A stretch of DNA of 64,000 bases from Paenibacillus sp. RC67 (lineage in GTDB: Bacteria; Bacillota; Bacilli; Paenibacillales; NBRC-103111). Location of the stretch: contig NZ_CP125098.1 of NCBI RefSeq assembly GCF_030020805.1, positions 1,034,001-1,098,000 on the forward strand, read 5' to 3'. This document shows positions 52,598-61,010 of the stretch, piece by piece. The notes beneath the pieces were generated by a model, which saw only the letters and a program-made list of their open reading frames with translations, ran no database searches and was not told where the DNA came from. Position numbers and translations under genes: made by a program. The first letter of the stretch is position 1; every line of letters starts with the position of its first letter.

Positions 52598-53710
52598 TTA
52601 GCTCTTATGCATCCTAACGCTAAGAACCAAGCCAATGGCAAGCATATTTGTTAGTAGCGAGCTGCCCCCATAACTAATGAAAGGGAGGGCGATACCTGTT
52701 AATGGCATGAGTCCAATATGCATGGCAATGTTCTCGAATATTTGCAGCGTGAACATGGAAGTAATGCCAACTATCATGTAACGGCCTTCTAAATCATTGG
52801 TTTCAATGGAAATTCGGATCATTCGATAAATAAGTAAAAAGTATAAAAACAATAAAACGGAACACCCGATAAAACCGAATTCTTCACCGATAACAACAAA
52901 AATTGAATCCGCATAGTCATAAGGGATGAACCCACCGCGAATCATACCTCCACGAAGAAATCCTTCACCTGATAGCTCACCGACAGCAATAGCGTGGATT
53001 GAATTCATAACATGCCAGCTATTATTGGGGTCTACAGTAGGATCAAGAAAAGTTTGAATCCGGTGCAGCTGATGCGGCTTGACGATTTTGGAGAACAGGG
53101 TGAGATTGTAAAAGTAGAGGGAGGCAATGCCGGCTACAACGACAACCATCAGGGTAACACCCATGAGAACATGCTTGATACGAAGATTTCCGATCCATAG
53201 CATCCCAATAAAAATACTAATAAATACGATAGAGGTTCCTAAATCGGGCTGCTGCAGCACGATGAATACGGGAACACTTAAGATGGCGCATAATGGGAGC
53301 AGATCTTGGAAAAATCGAAGAGGTAGTCCGTCACGAGCTTTTAGCCATTTAGCCAATACGAGGATGACGAACAGCTTCATGATCTCTGAGGGCTGGAACG
53401 CCATAACGCCTAGATTGAGCCACCGCTGAGAACCGTTAATGTCCATCCCCTTGAACATGACAAAGATCAGGAGTAAAAGGCCTATCCCATATAAGATATA
53501 GGATAAGTGTTGGATAATAGCTCGGTAATCAAGCAAGCTTAAGCCAATCATAGGTACGAATAGAACCAGGAACGTAATGATATTGTTCTTGTGCAAGCCT
53601 TGAAAACTGGTTTCAAAGGTAGCGCTATAAATCACTACCGTGCTGATTATCATGAAGCAGAATAAAATGAAAAGAATGGGCAGATCTAGTTGTTTTACTT
53701 TGTTTAACAT
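52598..53710 (-). CDS. RodA/FtsW/SpoVE-family glycan polymerase
   Basis: A 370-aa SEDS protein with about ten helices, forming peptidoglycan glycan strands from lipid II. GSQRWLNLGVMAFQPSEIMKLFVILVLAKWL, QQPDLGTSIVFISI (conserved Asp), HQLHRIQTFLDP, and GLMPLTGIALPFISYGGSSLLTNM are characteristic. Length and motifs are closer to RodA than FtsW; it may be a secondary or sporulation-linked copy. GGAG precedes the ATG. No partner PBP is adjacent. Confidence 0.9.
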   Translation of the reverse strand: MLNKVKQLDLPILFILFCFMIISTVVIYSATFETSFQGLHKNNIITFLVLFVPMIGLSLLDYRAIIQHLSYILYGIGLLLLIFVMFKGMDINGSQRWLNLGVMAFQPSEIMKLFVILVLAKWLKARDGLPLRFFQDLLPLCAILSVPVFIVLQQPDLGTSIVFISIFIGMLWIGNLRIKHVLMGVTLMVVVVAGIASLYFYNLTLFSKIVKPHQLHRIQTFLDPTVDPNNSWHVMNSIHAIAVGELSGEGFLRGGMIRGGFIPYDYADSIFVVIGEEFGFIGCSVLLFLYFLLIYRMIRISIETNDLEGRYMIVGITSMFTLQIFENIAMHIGLMPLTGIALPFISYGGSSLLTNMLAIGLVLSVRMHKS

Positions 53711-53862
53711 TATTTCAACTCCGTTAAGCTTGTACCTTACACCATACCATCATACTAGCCTTTCGGGGGTTTGTATAGTTTTGAACGGAAGGAGGATTTT
53801 ACTGATAAATCAACCTAAAAAAAGGGAACCTAGCTGCGATTGTAAGCAATAAACAGACGTAA

Positions 53863-53898
53863 AGAGGAGCAGGCTGATGCCATACTCCTCTATTTTTT
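53863..53898 (+). terminator. terminator hairpin
   Basis: AGAGGAG (53863-53869) with CTCCTCT (53885-53891), then ATTTTTT. It follows a possible 16-codon CTG-initiated frame with AAGGAGG upstream (53802-53852). Confidence 0.6.
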
Positions 53899-53902
53899 AA
53901 AA

Positions 53903-54637
53903 CTAAGCTTTTTGCAGCTTGGCTGGATTGTTGATCTTGTATGGCACAGGATGCTTAGTAAGCTTCTTCGCAACAATCTTGCCCTCAAAGGTAAGCTTGT
54001 CCCCGACTTCTAGCTCCAGCTTCTTAAGTGTGGCGCTGTGGCTCGACCAGGCGTCGCCGACCTCTGTTTCCGGATCTACAATAGTGACTGCCTCATAAAT
54101 AATGACCTCATCATCATTATCGGAGAAATGGTTCGGAACCGTGGTGAATTCCTTAATGATAGCCGTCATTTTGATCTTTTCCTCTGGAAGCTGCAGCTTC
54201 TGTTTCTTCGCTTTGCCCTTCGACGGCTCTGCGGCCTTAGGCGCTTCCGCCTTGGGCTCTGCCGTTATAACTTCGGTATTGGCAGTTTGAAGAGCTGTTT
54301 CTTCCTGCGGCTTAACAGATTCTGCGCCGGCTGGAACGGCTGCTTCCTCCGTAACTGCTGTCAGCCTCTGACTATAACTAGCTGCTTGCATTTCCTTCAG
54401 GTACGAAGGGTGGATGCAGTGCAGCTGCTTATTGTCGAATTCAATGATAGCCGTCATATTATCAACATAGCCAATAATACTGCAAGCCATATTCATGCCG
54501 TTTCCTTTATAAAAAAACGCTTTGGTCTTGGCTGCTTTCTCGGAAAGCAGACCCCATTCCTTACATTTCTCGATCTGTGCCGCCTCGTCTTCAAAGGCGA
54601 TATATGTCGTGGGTTCGATGGTGAATGCATGTGCCAT
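53903..54637 (-). CDS. hypothetical protein with Ala/Glu/Pro-rich linker
   Basis: A 244-aa soluble protein in three parts: an N-terminal domain (~1-85) with AFFYKGNGMNMACSIIGYVDNMTAIIEFDN, a low-complexity acidic-basic linker (~95-150, with EAPKAAEPSKGKAKKQK), and a C-terminal beta-rich domain (~150-244) with GDKLTFEGKIVAKKLTKHPVPYKINNP, OB-fold-like in appearance. No function can be assigned. GGCGGAG precedes the ATG. Monocistronic. Confidence 0.65.
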   Translation of the reverse strand: MAHAFTIEPTTYIAFEDEAAQIEKCKEWGLLSEKAAKTKAFFYKGNGMNMACSIIGYVDNMTAIIEFDNKQLHCIHPSYLKEMQAASYSQRLTAVTEEAAVPAGAESVKPQEETALQTANTEVITAEPKAEAPKAAEPSKGKAKKQKLQLPEEKIKMTAIIKEFTTVPNHFSDNDDEVIIYEAVTIVDPETEVGDAWSSHSATLKKLELEVGDKLTFEGKIVAKKLTKHPVPYKINNPAKLQKA

Positions 54638-54756
54638 AGGGTTCTCCGCCTTTCTTCATTTCCATAACAGCATTTTATCATTTTTGGCGGCTTCTTTCAT
54701 TATTAGAAGATGATTATGACAGTAAAGGAGGAATAGGAGGAAGTTTGCCAGCTATT

Positions 54757-55158
54757 TTAAGAATAATTATGAGAAGTCTCTACAGTGCCGTCTTTGCGAT
54801 GAATAATGGCACTCTTATTCGCATCAGAAGCCCATTTCTTGGCTTTCTCCACGGCTTCGTTCTTCGTATCCATATAAACTAGGGCCTGGTGTGCACCCTC
54901 CTCCTTAACCGCCCATCCATCACCATCCGGAACGACATGGAAATTAGAATGTCCCTCTACGTGCGAGCTCGAATCATTTAAATGGTGCTGGTGCAAAGGA
55001 TGATCCTCATTCCATTTTTTAGCTTGAGCAGTGGCAATTGAAATGGCACGGCCCTCCTCGTAGCCTTCATCTAACAAAGCATTCGCGATTTCGATCGCTT
55101 TGTCTCTCGTACGTTTTTCCATATTTTTCATCGAAGCGGGATAATCATTTTTTTCCAC
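54757..55158 (-). CDS. DUF2188 (YdaT-like) protein, 5' end probably frameshifted
   Basis: A 133-aa protein: N-terminal ~60 residues (NDYPASMKNMEKRTRDKAIEIANAL) match the YdaT-type segment and the C-terminal ~70 are a DUF2188 domain (HVVPDGDGWAVKEEGA, STRxF-like repeat region, KSAIIHRKDGTVETSHNYS). As read, it starts at a GTG (55158). Homologues as I recall start MPW.KNDYP; an ATG-CCG-TGG lies at 55163-55155, with AAGGA upstream, but a run of 7 A puts it out of frame (8 would restore it). Either a real frameshift or a homopolymer sequencing error. Confidence 0.75.
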   Translation of the reverse strand: MEKNDYPASMKNMEKRTRDKAIEIANALLDEGYEEGRAISIATAQAKKWNEDHPLHQHHLNDSSSHVEGHSNFHVVPDGDGWAVKEEGAHQALVYMDTKNEAVEKAKKWASDANKSAIIHRKDGTVETSHNYS

Positions 55159-55311
55159 GGCATGTTATAATCATCCTTCCAAGATATTCTTAACTAGTAC
55201 TTAGCCGAATGACGATGCTTCGAAACAATCATTTTTTCCTTATTTACCCAATCTAATTCCTAAATATGATAATATTAGTTGATATGAATGACTAAGGGGA
55301 ATAAGATTGAT

Positions 55312-55839
55312 ATGGTATCCATACTTTATTTTGTTGGAGCTTTAATTATTATAATTGGCGTTTTAACAGGCTTCTTTGTTCCGTTCGGCATTCCCTTTAT
55401 CGGCGGGTCTATTGTTAGCGGAATATTTTTTATAGCACTGGGAAAGATCGTGGAACTACTAGAAAAGATTGAGAAAAAGCTGCCTGATCAGTCCAATAGC
55501 AAAACGTACCGGGCAAGGGAATATTCTGTTAGCTCGTCGGATTTCGAAGTGTATGATGCTCACAATGAAACCTACCAATTTTTCACGTTGGATGGAGATG
55601 ATTTTATTCAGGCAAGGGTTTTTAAGAATTATATAGAGATCAATGGGGATTCCATTGTATTTAAATTGCCTAATAAAACACAGATGGAATGGGTAAAACA
55701 TGAATCCTATAACATTTCCGCCCATATATTCTCAAGGGATAATATAGTATTTGTTAGATTATCTTCTTTGGGCATTAGTGCATCACACTTAGGAAGCTCG
55801 ATAGTTCTCAGTTATTATGATGATAAGATATTGGTTTAA
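55312..55839 (+). CDS. hypothetical membrane protein
   Basis: A 175-aa protein: two transmembrane helices near the N-terminus (ILYFVGALIIIIGVLTGFF and GGSIVSGIFFIALGKIV), a coiled-coil stalk, then a soluble beta-rich domain (~80-175). No family recognised. The start at 55312 has AAGGGG upstream; the ATG at 55288 has no ribosome site. First of several small genes on this strand with no clear common function. Confidence 0.6.
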   Translation: MVSILYFVGALIIIIGVLTGFFVPFGIPFIGGSIVSGIFFIALGKIVELLEKIEKKLPDQSNSKTYRAREYSVSSSDFEVYDAHNETYQFFTLDGDDFIQARVFKNYIEINGDSIVFKLPNKTQMEWVKHESYNISAHIFSRDNIVFVRLSSLGISASHLGSSIVLSYYDDKILV

Positions 55840-55866
55840 TAAAAAAATATGGAGGCGGGTGCTGTA

Positions 55867-56058
55867 GTGGATAAACAACAACTATTAACCAATGCGATTC
55901 AACTTATGGCGGAACGCTATAGAGCGGCGGATACTTCTGAATTAGAATTAGGCGCTGATTTATATGCGATTAGAGTAAAAAAGCAATTGGTTAAGGATGG
56001 CTTTACTGAAGAAGAAGCTGAACAAGCCAAAGTGCAAGCAAAGCTTTCTATAGATTGA
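55867..56058 (+). CDS. small hypothetical protein
   Basis: A 63-aa helical, acidic protein (MDKQQLLTNAIQLMAERYRA, and FTEEEAEQAKVQAKLS at the end). GGAGG lies 11 nt before the GTG at 55867, which is preferred over the ATG at 55849 because that ATG overlaps the ribosome site. Located 31 bp before the YolD-like gene. Unknown function. Confidence 0.55.
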   Translation: MDKQQLLTNAIQLMAERYRAADTSELELGADLYAIRVKKQLVKDGFTEEEAEQAKVQAKLSID

Positions 56059-56089
56059 CCAAATTTGAAAGACATCAGGAGGATGACAG

Positions 56090-56341
56090 GTGGCCAAACC
56101 CAAAGTACCAAAGCGTCCGACAAGAGATGAGTTTGTTTTAGAGGAAATAGGGAACCAAATTACGGAGGCTTTCTATGAAAAGTCGGAGATCCTGTTGACC
56201 GTTTGGGGACGGGAAGAACCGGTTCGTGGACAGATTGTTTTATTGGATTCGCGCACAGGGAAAGTACATATTAAACAAAGCGGAGAGACCTTAAAGGTGC
56301 CCTTCATGGATATAATGAGGATTGATTACCCTAGGGATTGA
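56090..56341 (+). CDS. YolD-like protein
   Basis: An 83-aa YolD-like protein: KRPTRDEFVLEEIGNQITEAF and GQIVLLDSRTGKVHIKQSGE, ending IPFMDI-type. In other bacteria YolD-like genes often sit next to UvrX/DinB-type polymerases; none is here. GTG start after AGGAGG. Terminator follows. Confidence 0.75.
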   Translation: MAKPKVPKRPTRDEFVLEEIGNQITEAFYEKSEILLTVWGREEPVRGQIVLLDSRTGKVHIKQSGETLKVPFMDIMRIDYPRD

Positions 56342-56344
56342 CAA

Positions 56345-56375
56345 TGACTACCGTAAAACGGGTGGTTATTTTTTT
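56345..56375 (+). terminator. terminator after the YolD-like gene
   Basis: ACTACCGT / ACGGGTGGT stem with short loop, then ATTTTTTT. Confidence 0.65.
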
Positions 56376-56486
56376 ATATAAGATAATAGGATCAGGAAGC
56401 TTTCTTTAATAAGATAGGCTAAATGACTTTATTCCCATTGTCTCATAGGATCTATTGCTCTATAATAATTAGTTGGAGGGGAACGT

Positions 56487-56780
56487 ATGAGCGCATTTAT
56501 GACAGATAAAGAGAAGCACTTGCAGATGGTCTACAAAAATAATGTTGTCGTTGCTAAAGATGGGAATAAGATTATTGTTATTCATAGCAAACGTTCAGTT
56601 AAGCCATTATTGCCATTTGAGATATCGCAAGGGGTATTTGACCAGTGGAAGCAAAGGGATGCCAGGATAGCCATGACAGATACGCCTTATAAGGAATTAT
56701 TTGCTCCTGCTGTAAACCGGCCTGATAATAAACTCGTCTATGTAGCTGATTTCAATGATATTGAGTTTAGTGACCAATAA
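56487..56780 (+). CDS. small hypothetical protein
   Basis: A 97-aa protein, MSAFMTDKEKHLQMVYKN..., beta-rich and soluble. GGAGGGG precedes the ATG. Not recognised. Ends before a terminator. Confidence 0.6.
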   Translation: MSAFMTDKEKHLQMVYKNNVVVAKDGNKIIVIHSKRSVKPLLPFEISQGVFDQWKQRDARIAMTDTPYKELFAPAVNRPDNKLVYVADFNDIEFSDQ

Positions 56781-56790
56781 TAATCGAACG

Positions 56791-56818
56791 AAGAGCATCT
56801 TAGCGATGTTCTTTTTTT
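56791..56818 (+). terminator. terminator
   Basis: AAGAGCATC (56791-56799) with GATGTTCTT (56805-56813), then TTTTT. A second hairpin CCCCAC/GTGGGG follows near 56845-56860. Confidence 0.8.
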
Positions 56819-56911
56819 AACCTGAATCGCTTCGAAGCCAAGGCCCCACTTTGTGGGGTTATTTTATAGGGTTTAAACCATGCATGGATAGGGTAGAAAG
56901 GAGACATGTTC

Positions 56912-56971
56912 TTGAATAACTATCATATGAATTTTAGAGCAGATGGTACATGGACCTTACATTCCGTATGA
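56912..56971 (+). CDS. possible 19-aa micropeptide
   Basis: TTG start with AAAGGAG 8 nt upstream; MNNYHMNFRADGTWTLHSV. Too short to assign; it could be a truncated gene start. Confidence 0.25.
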   Translation: MNNYHMNFRADGTWTLHSV

Positions 56972-57005
56972 TTAGAAAATGGAGTTTAAAAGGAGGATTA
57001 CCATA

Positions 57006-57380
57006 ATGAGGAACATTCTGAATTTATTAGTTACCGCTCTCGTATTTTGGATTGGAAATGAATACTTTCACCAATACATAACCATTAAAGATACGAAAAC
57101 CTTAATTATTGCTTCCATCCTCATGTTTGTTATTAGCTTTCTGTTCAGTCTTGCAATGGTTCTTTCCGTATTGCTGATTACAGTAGGAATCGGCTGCTTG
57201 ACGACACCGGCATTAATTCTAGCCTCGATCATATTGACGCCCATCAAACTATGGCTTCTTGATAAATATTTATATGGATTTGAAATTCACGGGTTCTGGA
57301 CCTATGTGATATTAACCTTGGTGTTGAGCATGTTTACGGTAAAAGTGAAGCACAAAAATGACCGGTCCAGACAGAGATAA
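57006..57380 (+). CDS. small membrane protein (phage holin IV-like fold)
   Basis: A 124-aa protein with four hydrophobic helices: ILNLLVTALVFWIGN, TLIIASILMFVISFLFSLAMVLSVLLITVG, TPALILASIILTPIKLWLL and FWTYVILTLVLSMFTVKV. The topology matches DUF360/holin-like families. The start at 57006 follows AAAGGAGG. Function unknown. Confidence 0.6.
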   Translation: MRNILNLLVTALVFWIGNEYFHQYITIKDTKTLIIASILMFVISFLFSLAMVLSVLLITVGIGCLTTPALILASIILTPIKLWLLDKYLYGFEIHGFWTYVILTLVLSMFTVKVKHKNDRSRQR

Positions 57381-57554
57381 AATGGATGAAATAAGCCAAG
57401 ACCGCAATGTGAGTAATCCTCATGTTGTGGTTTTTTTGTTGTAATAGAGGAAAATAGTGAAACATCTTGTTTATTCGACAATATATGTATAATATAATGA
57501 TTAGTATTTTTGTCAATACCTAATTCAATAGGAAAAAAGACCTATTTTGACTCC

Positions 57555-57640
57555 GATAGAGCAAACCCATTGAAAAGTGGAGACGCAAAGCTACAGGGGC
57601 TTACATGTATGAGGCTACATGGTGCCAGCCAGCTGCCGAC
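57555..57640 (+). ncRNA. cyclic di-GMP-I (GEMM) riboswitch
   Basis: Core blocks: GATAGAGCAAACCC, GAAAAGTGGAGACGCAAAGC, TACAGGGGC, and TGGTGCCAGCCAGCTGCCGA. This matches the GEMM-I aptamer. It is followed by a terminator and then the start of the chemotaxis receptor, so c-di-GMP controls expression of that receptor. Confidence 0.9.
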
Positions 57641-57660
57641 CAGAGGCTTCTATTTAGTTG

Positions 57661-57689
57661 CCCCCTTTTCTTGCGGAATAGGGGGATTT
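57661..57689 (+). terminator. riboswitch expression-platform terminator
   Basis: CCCCC (57661-57665) and GGGGG (57681-57685), then ATTTT, 45 bp before the receptor start. Confidence 0.65.
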
Positions 57690-57736
57690 TGTGGTCTGTT
57701 TCTGAACAGAACAAATACACTAATGAGGTGCTCAAC

Positions 57737-59461
57737 ATGAATTCAACAATGGCAAACAGGCTTGTAGGGAAAATGACGATTGGGAAAAAGTTGATTGGCT
57801 CATTTATGATTATTGCTCTTCTATTAGCAGCCACAGGAGCAATCTCCGCATATTATCTTAAAAAAATTGATATTGCTGATACGGATTTAATAGAAAGACG
57901 AGCCGTAATTTTAGCCAATATATTAGAAATCCAAAATGAAATTTCTCAAGAAAATAATATTTTGCGCGGATACATCATTACCAAAGAAGCAGAGTTTGTT
58001 AATGATTTAAAAGCTTCTTACGGTAAGGCAGCTAGTTTAATCGAAGATACGCATCAATTATCGCAAATCGGGGAATTAAAAGACGGATTAATGGACTTAG
58101 ATAAAAAGAACCGGGAATTTAAACAGAAATATGAGCAGTTGCTCCAAATGATTCAAGACAAGCAGCCGTCTGATAAAGTAATAAATTATTTTACTAGCGA
58201 AGTATTGCCACTAGGAAAGCAGCTTGATCCCATGGCAGCCAAGCTAGCCAACTTTCAGCTTAGTTCGATGGATGAAGCAAGCAAAAGAAATTCAGAGCTT
58301 GTCGATACCGCTAATGCGAATGTTGCTGCGCTTAGTATTATTGCCTTTATTGCAGCATTGTTGATAGGGTATTGGTGTTCGCGGATAATATCCAAGCCTA
58401 TTATAGCTATAGCGAGGGCTGCAGAGAGAATTGCATCCGGGGACTTAACTACGGGTGCTATTCAAGTGAAAAATAAAGATGAGATTGGCGTGATGGCACA
58501 ATCCTTTAACCAAATGACCGAAAATTTGCGCAGCTTGGTGCGGCAAATCAGTCTTAGTTCTGAGCACGTAGCTTCGTCTTCAGAAGAGTTAACCGCCAAT
58601 GCGGACCAATCGAGCCAAACATCCGAAACCATTACTTTGACTATCCAACAAGTAACTGCCAACGCAGAGCTGCAATCCCAAGTTGTAAACGAGAGCGTTC
58701 AGGCTATGAACGAAGTGTCATCAGGAATACAACAAATTGCTTCAAGCGCCCATATGACATCTTCTCTCTCGAAGGATGCGGCTCAGAAAGCTATGGAAGG
58801 CAACCAATCTATTCTATTAACTGTCCGTCAGATGGATTCGATACATGGTACAATGAACCATTTGGCCAATGCCGTAACTGAAATGGAAGAGCATTCAGAA
58901 GAAATCGAACATATCGTGGAGGTTATCTCGGATATCGCTGCACAAACCAATTTGTTATCGCTTAATGCGGCAATAGAAGCGGCCAGAGCAGGAGAGCAGG
59001 GACGTGGGTTCGCTGTAGTTGCGTCTGAGGTAAGGAAGCTGGCCGAACAATCCTCTCAATCCGCTGGACAGATTGCACAGCTAGTAGCTACGATTAAACA
59101 GAGCACACAACACGTAGTTGAGACGACGGAGCTTGGAGTAAAAGAGGTCAATGAAGGGATGCAGGTCGTCCATACGGCAGGGAAATTATTCGAGGAAATC
59201 AAGCAGAACATAGATGAGGTTTCGGATCAGGTTCAGGAGATATCTGCAGCTTCGCAACAAATATCTGCAAGCACGGAGCAAGTAGTGCATTCTATCGGTA
59301 ATATTGCACTCGGATCGAAAACGGTAGCTTCTCAGACGCAAAATGTCGCTGCCTCAACAGAAGAGCAATTGGCCTCCATGGAGGAAATTGCGGCATCCGC
59401 ATCTTCCTTGTCCAGAATGGCTGAGGATCTTCAGGGTTTAGTTGGGAATTTTAAAGTATAA
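57737..59461 (+). CDS. methyl-accepting chemotaxis protein
   Basis: A 574-aa MCP: cytosolic start, TM1 ([23 protein letters not shown]), a helical 4HB-type sensor domain (~45-190), TM2 ([17 protein letters not shown]), HAMP, then the signalling domain with the hairpin tip [43 protein letters not shown]. Start at 57737 with GAGGTG upstream. A c-di-GMP-I riboswitch controls it, linking chemotaxis to the motile-sessile switch. Confidence 0.93.
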   Translation: MNSTMANRLVGKMTIGKKLIGSFMIIALLLAATGAISAYYLKKIDIADTDLIERRAVILANILEIQNEISQENNILRGYIITKEAEFVNDLKASYGKAASLIEDTHQLSQIGELKDGLMDLDKKNREFKQKYEQLLQMIQDKQPSDKVINYFTSEVLPLGKQLDPMAAKLANFQLSSMDEASKRNSELVDTANANVAALSIIAFIAALLIGYWCSRIISKPIIAIARAAERIASGDLTTGAIQVKNKDEIGVMAQSFNQMTENLRSLVRQISLSSEHVASSSEELTANADQSSQTSETITLTIQQVTANAELQSQVVNESVQAMNEVSSGIQQIASSAHMTSSLSKDAAQKAMEGNQSILLTVRQMDSIHGTMNHLANAVTEMEEHSEEIEHIVEVISDIAAQTNLLSLNAAIEAARAGEQGRGFAVVASEVRKLAEQSSQSAGQIAQLVATIKQSTQHVVETTELGVKEVNEGMQVVHTAGKLFEEIKQNIDEVSDQVQEISAASQQISASTEQVVHSIGNIALGSKTVASQTQNVAASTEEQLASMEEIAASASSLSRMAEDLQGLVGNFKV

Positions 59462-59499
59462 TGGAGATATCCGATGCCTATTTACCAAGGAGGAACAAG

Positions 59500-60204
59500 A
59501 TGCCAAAAGCCATTTTATTGGATATGGACGACACGATTCTATCTTTCGATCATGGAGTGGATACGGATTCGTGCTGGCGGAGATCATTTGGCCATGTGCT
59601 TAGCTGCGATCCTATTGAACTGCTTGCAGGTATTAAAGAGTCGGCAAAGTGGTATTGGAGCGACCCTGAACGTCACCGCGTTGGCAGGCTTGATCTGTAT
59701 AAAGCCAGGCAGAAAATCGTAGGCATGGCTATGCAGAAGTTGAAGATGGAAGATCATTCCTTAGCGAATCAGATTGCTTATACATATGGAATAGAACGTG
59801 ATAAGTGCGTTAAGCTGTTCCCGGATTCTATCGATACGATTAAACAATTGCGAATTAAGGGGATAAAGCTTGCCCTGTTAACCAATGGGAATACGGAACC
59901 TCAATGGGATAAAATTCGCTGTTTCGAGCTGGCCCCGCTGTTTGATTGTGTTCTCGTCGAGGGCGAGTTCGGCATCGGTAAGCCGGACGATCGAATCTAT
60001 TTACACGCGCTGGAACAACTGGGAGTCACCGCGGAAGATACTTGGATGGTCGGAGATAACTTCGAGTGGGAGGTCGCCGCGCCTCAGCGCCTTGGCATTA
60101 AAGGAATCTGGATCGACCACAAAGGAGCGGGCGTTCCCCTCACTGCGACTGCTGAGCCGTATAGGACGATAAAGTCGCTGTCGGAGCTGCTGTCTATTAT
60201 TTAG
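59500..60204 (+). CDS. HAD-superfamily hydrolase
   Basis: A 234-aa HAD phosphatase: motif I LLDMDDTIL, motif II LLTNGN, motif III KPD (GIGKPDDRIYLHALEQL) and motif IV VGDNFEWEV. The cap lies between motifs I and II. AAGGAGG precedes the ATG at 59500. It lies 38 bp after the MCP gene and may be cotranscribed. Substrate unknown. Confidence 0.9.
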   Translation: MPKAILLDMDDTILSFDHGVDTDSCWRRSFGHVLSCDPIELLAGIKESAKWYWSDPERHRVGRLDLYKARQKIVGMAMQKLKMEDHSLANQIAYTYGIERDKCVKLFPDSIDTIKQLRIKGIKLALLTNGNTEPQWDKIRCFELAPLFDCVLVEGEFGIGKPDDRIYLHALEQLGVTAEDTWMVGDNFEWEVAAPQRLGIKGIWIDHKGAGVPLTATAEPYRTIKSLSELLSII

Positions 60205-60220
60205 CGAAGGGACAGGGGGT

Positions 60221-60444
60221 GCAAGCCCCTGAGTCTTTTGAGAAACCTGTTTTCGTGAAATATGCTATATAGGTAAGTGGGGTATGCCTCGGAGGAGTTT
60301 ACGTCCGCCTTTGAAATCCGTGAAAATACCGCTGATTCTAATCTAATTCACGGGTTTCAACAGCGGCTGGAGAGGCATACCCCACTGAAATATACTAGCA
60401 ATATTTCAAGTTTCATAGGTTTCTCAACAGTCTAAGGGCTTTGC
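60221..60444. repeat. 224-bp foldback (long imperfect inverted repeat)
   Basis: Arms of ~100 bp in opposite orientation. Matches outside to inside: GCAAGCCC with GGGCTTTGC; GAGAAACCT (60240-60248) with AGGTTTCTC (60417-60425); GTGAAATAT with ATATTTCAA; AGTGGGGTATGCCTC (60276-60290) with its exact complement (60372-60386); CCGTGAA with TTCACGG. Could be a MITE, a palindromic repeat of the genome, or a structured RNA. No ORF. Confidence 0.75.
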
Positions 60445-60487
60445 GAAAAAGAAATGGTTGACAATCAACACCATCCCTTTTATATTT

Positions 60488-60500
60488 GTTGTACATACAA
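60488..60500. promoter_or_regulatory. MarR operator candidate 1
   Basis: GTTGTACATACAA, 26 bp before the MarR start. Its exact reverse complement occurs at 60967-60979. Confidence 0.65.
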
Positions 60501-60525
60501 AATTGAACTGAAGGGGATGTCCATA

Positions 60526-60951
60526 ATGGATGAGGGCTTTCTGCACAATTGCTTATTTTTCACCGCTAATCGATTGAGCCGCGCCATTACCAAAATGGCC
60601 GAGGAAGAATTCGCGCCTACGGGATTAACCCCTATGTACGGTTATTTGATTCGTCTTGTTAATGGAATCCCAGGCATTACCCAAAAGGAATTGTCCGAGA
60701 AGCTGTCCATTACACCGTCTACGTTAACTAGGTTTATAGATAAGCTGGAAGGCAAGCAACTGGTGGAGCGGAAGGGCCATGGTAAGACCGTCTTGGTATA
60801 CCCTACGGATAAAGGAATTGCATTAGAGGGTACCATTCGGCAAGCATCGAAAAATCTTCATGCCCGGTATGAAGCGATCCTAGGCCCAGAGGCAGCCAAA
60901 CAGCTATCTGCCAATATTGAACTTTCAAGTGAGCAATTGGAGAAGGATTAA
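60526..60951 (+). CDS. MarR-family regulator
   Basis: A 141-aa winged-helix regulator. ELSEKLSITPSTLTRFIDKLEGKQLVERKG (~60-90) is the HTH and wing. AAGGGGAT precedes the ATG at 60526; 24 upstream in-frame codons are unsupported. The operator GTTGTACATACAA is directly upstream of it and, inverted, of the MFS gene, so it probably represses both. Confidence 0.88.
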   Translation: MDEGFLHNCLFFTANRLSRAITKMAEEEFAPTGLTPMYGYLIRLVNGIPGITQKELSEKLSITPSTLTRFIDKLEGKQLVERKGHGKTVLVYPTDKGIALEGTIRQASKNLHARYEAILGPEAAKQLSANIELSSEQLEKD

Positions 60952-60966
60952 TTTTTTGAAATATTA

Positions 60967-60979
60967 TTGTATGTACAAC
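60967..60979. promoter_or_regulatory. MarR operator candidate 2
   Basis: TTGTATGTACAAC, the inverted copy of the site at 60488, 32 bp before the MFS gene. Confidence 0.65.
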
Positions 60980-61010
60980 CAAAATACTAGAAGGAAGTGA
61001 AAAACTCCTC

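Noticed and set aside
57605..57736. N-terminal extension of the chemotaxis receptor
   Set aside because: It would translate the c-di-GMP riboswitch and its terminator; the ATG at 57737 with GAGGTG upstream is the real start.
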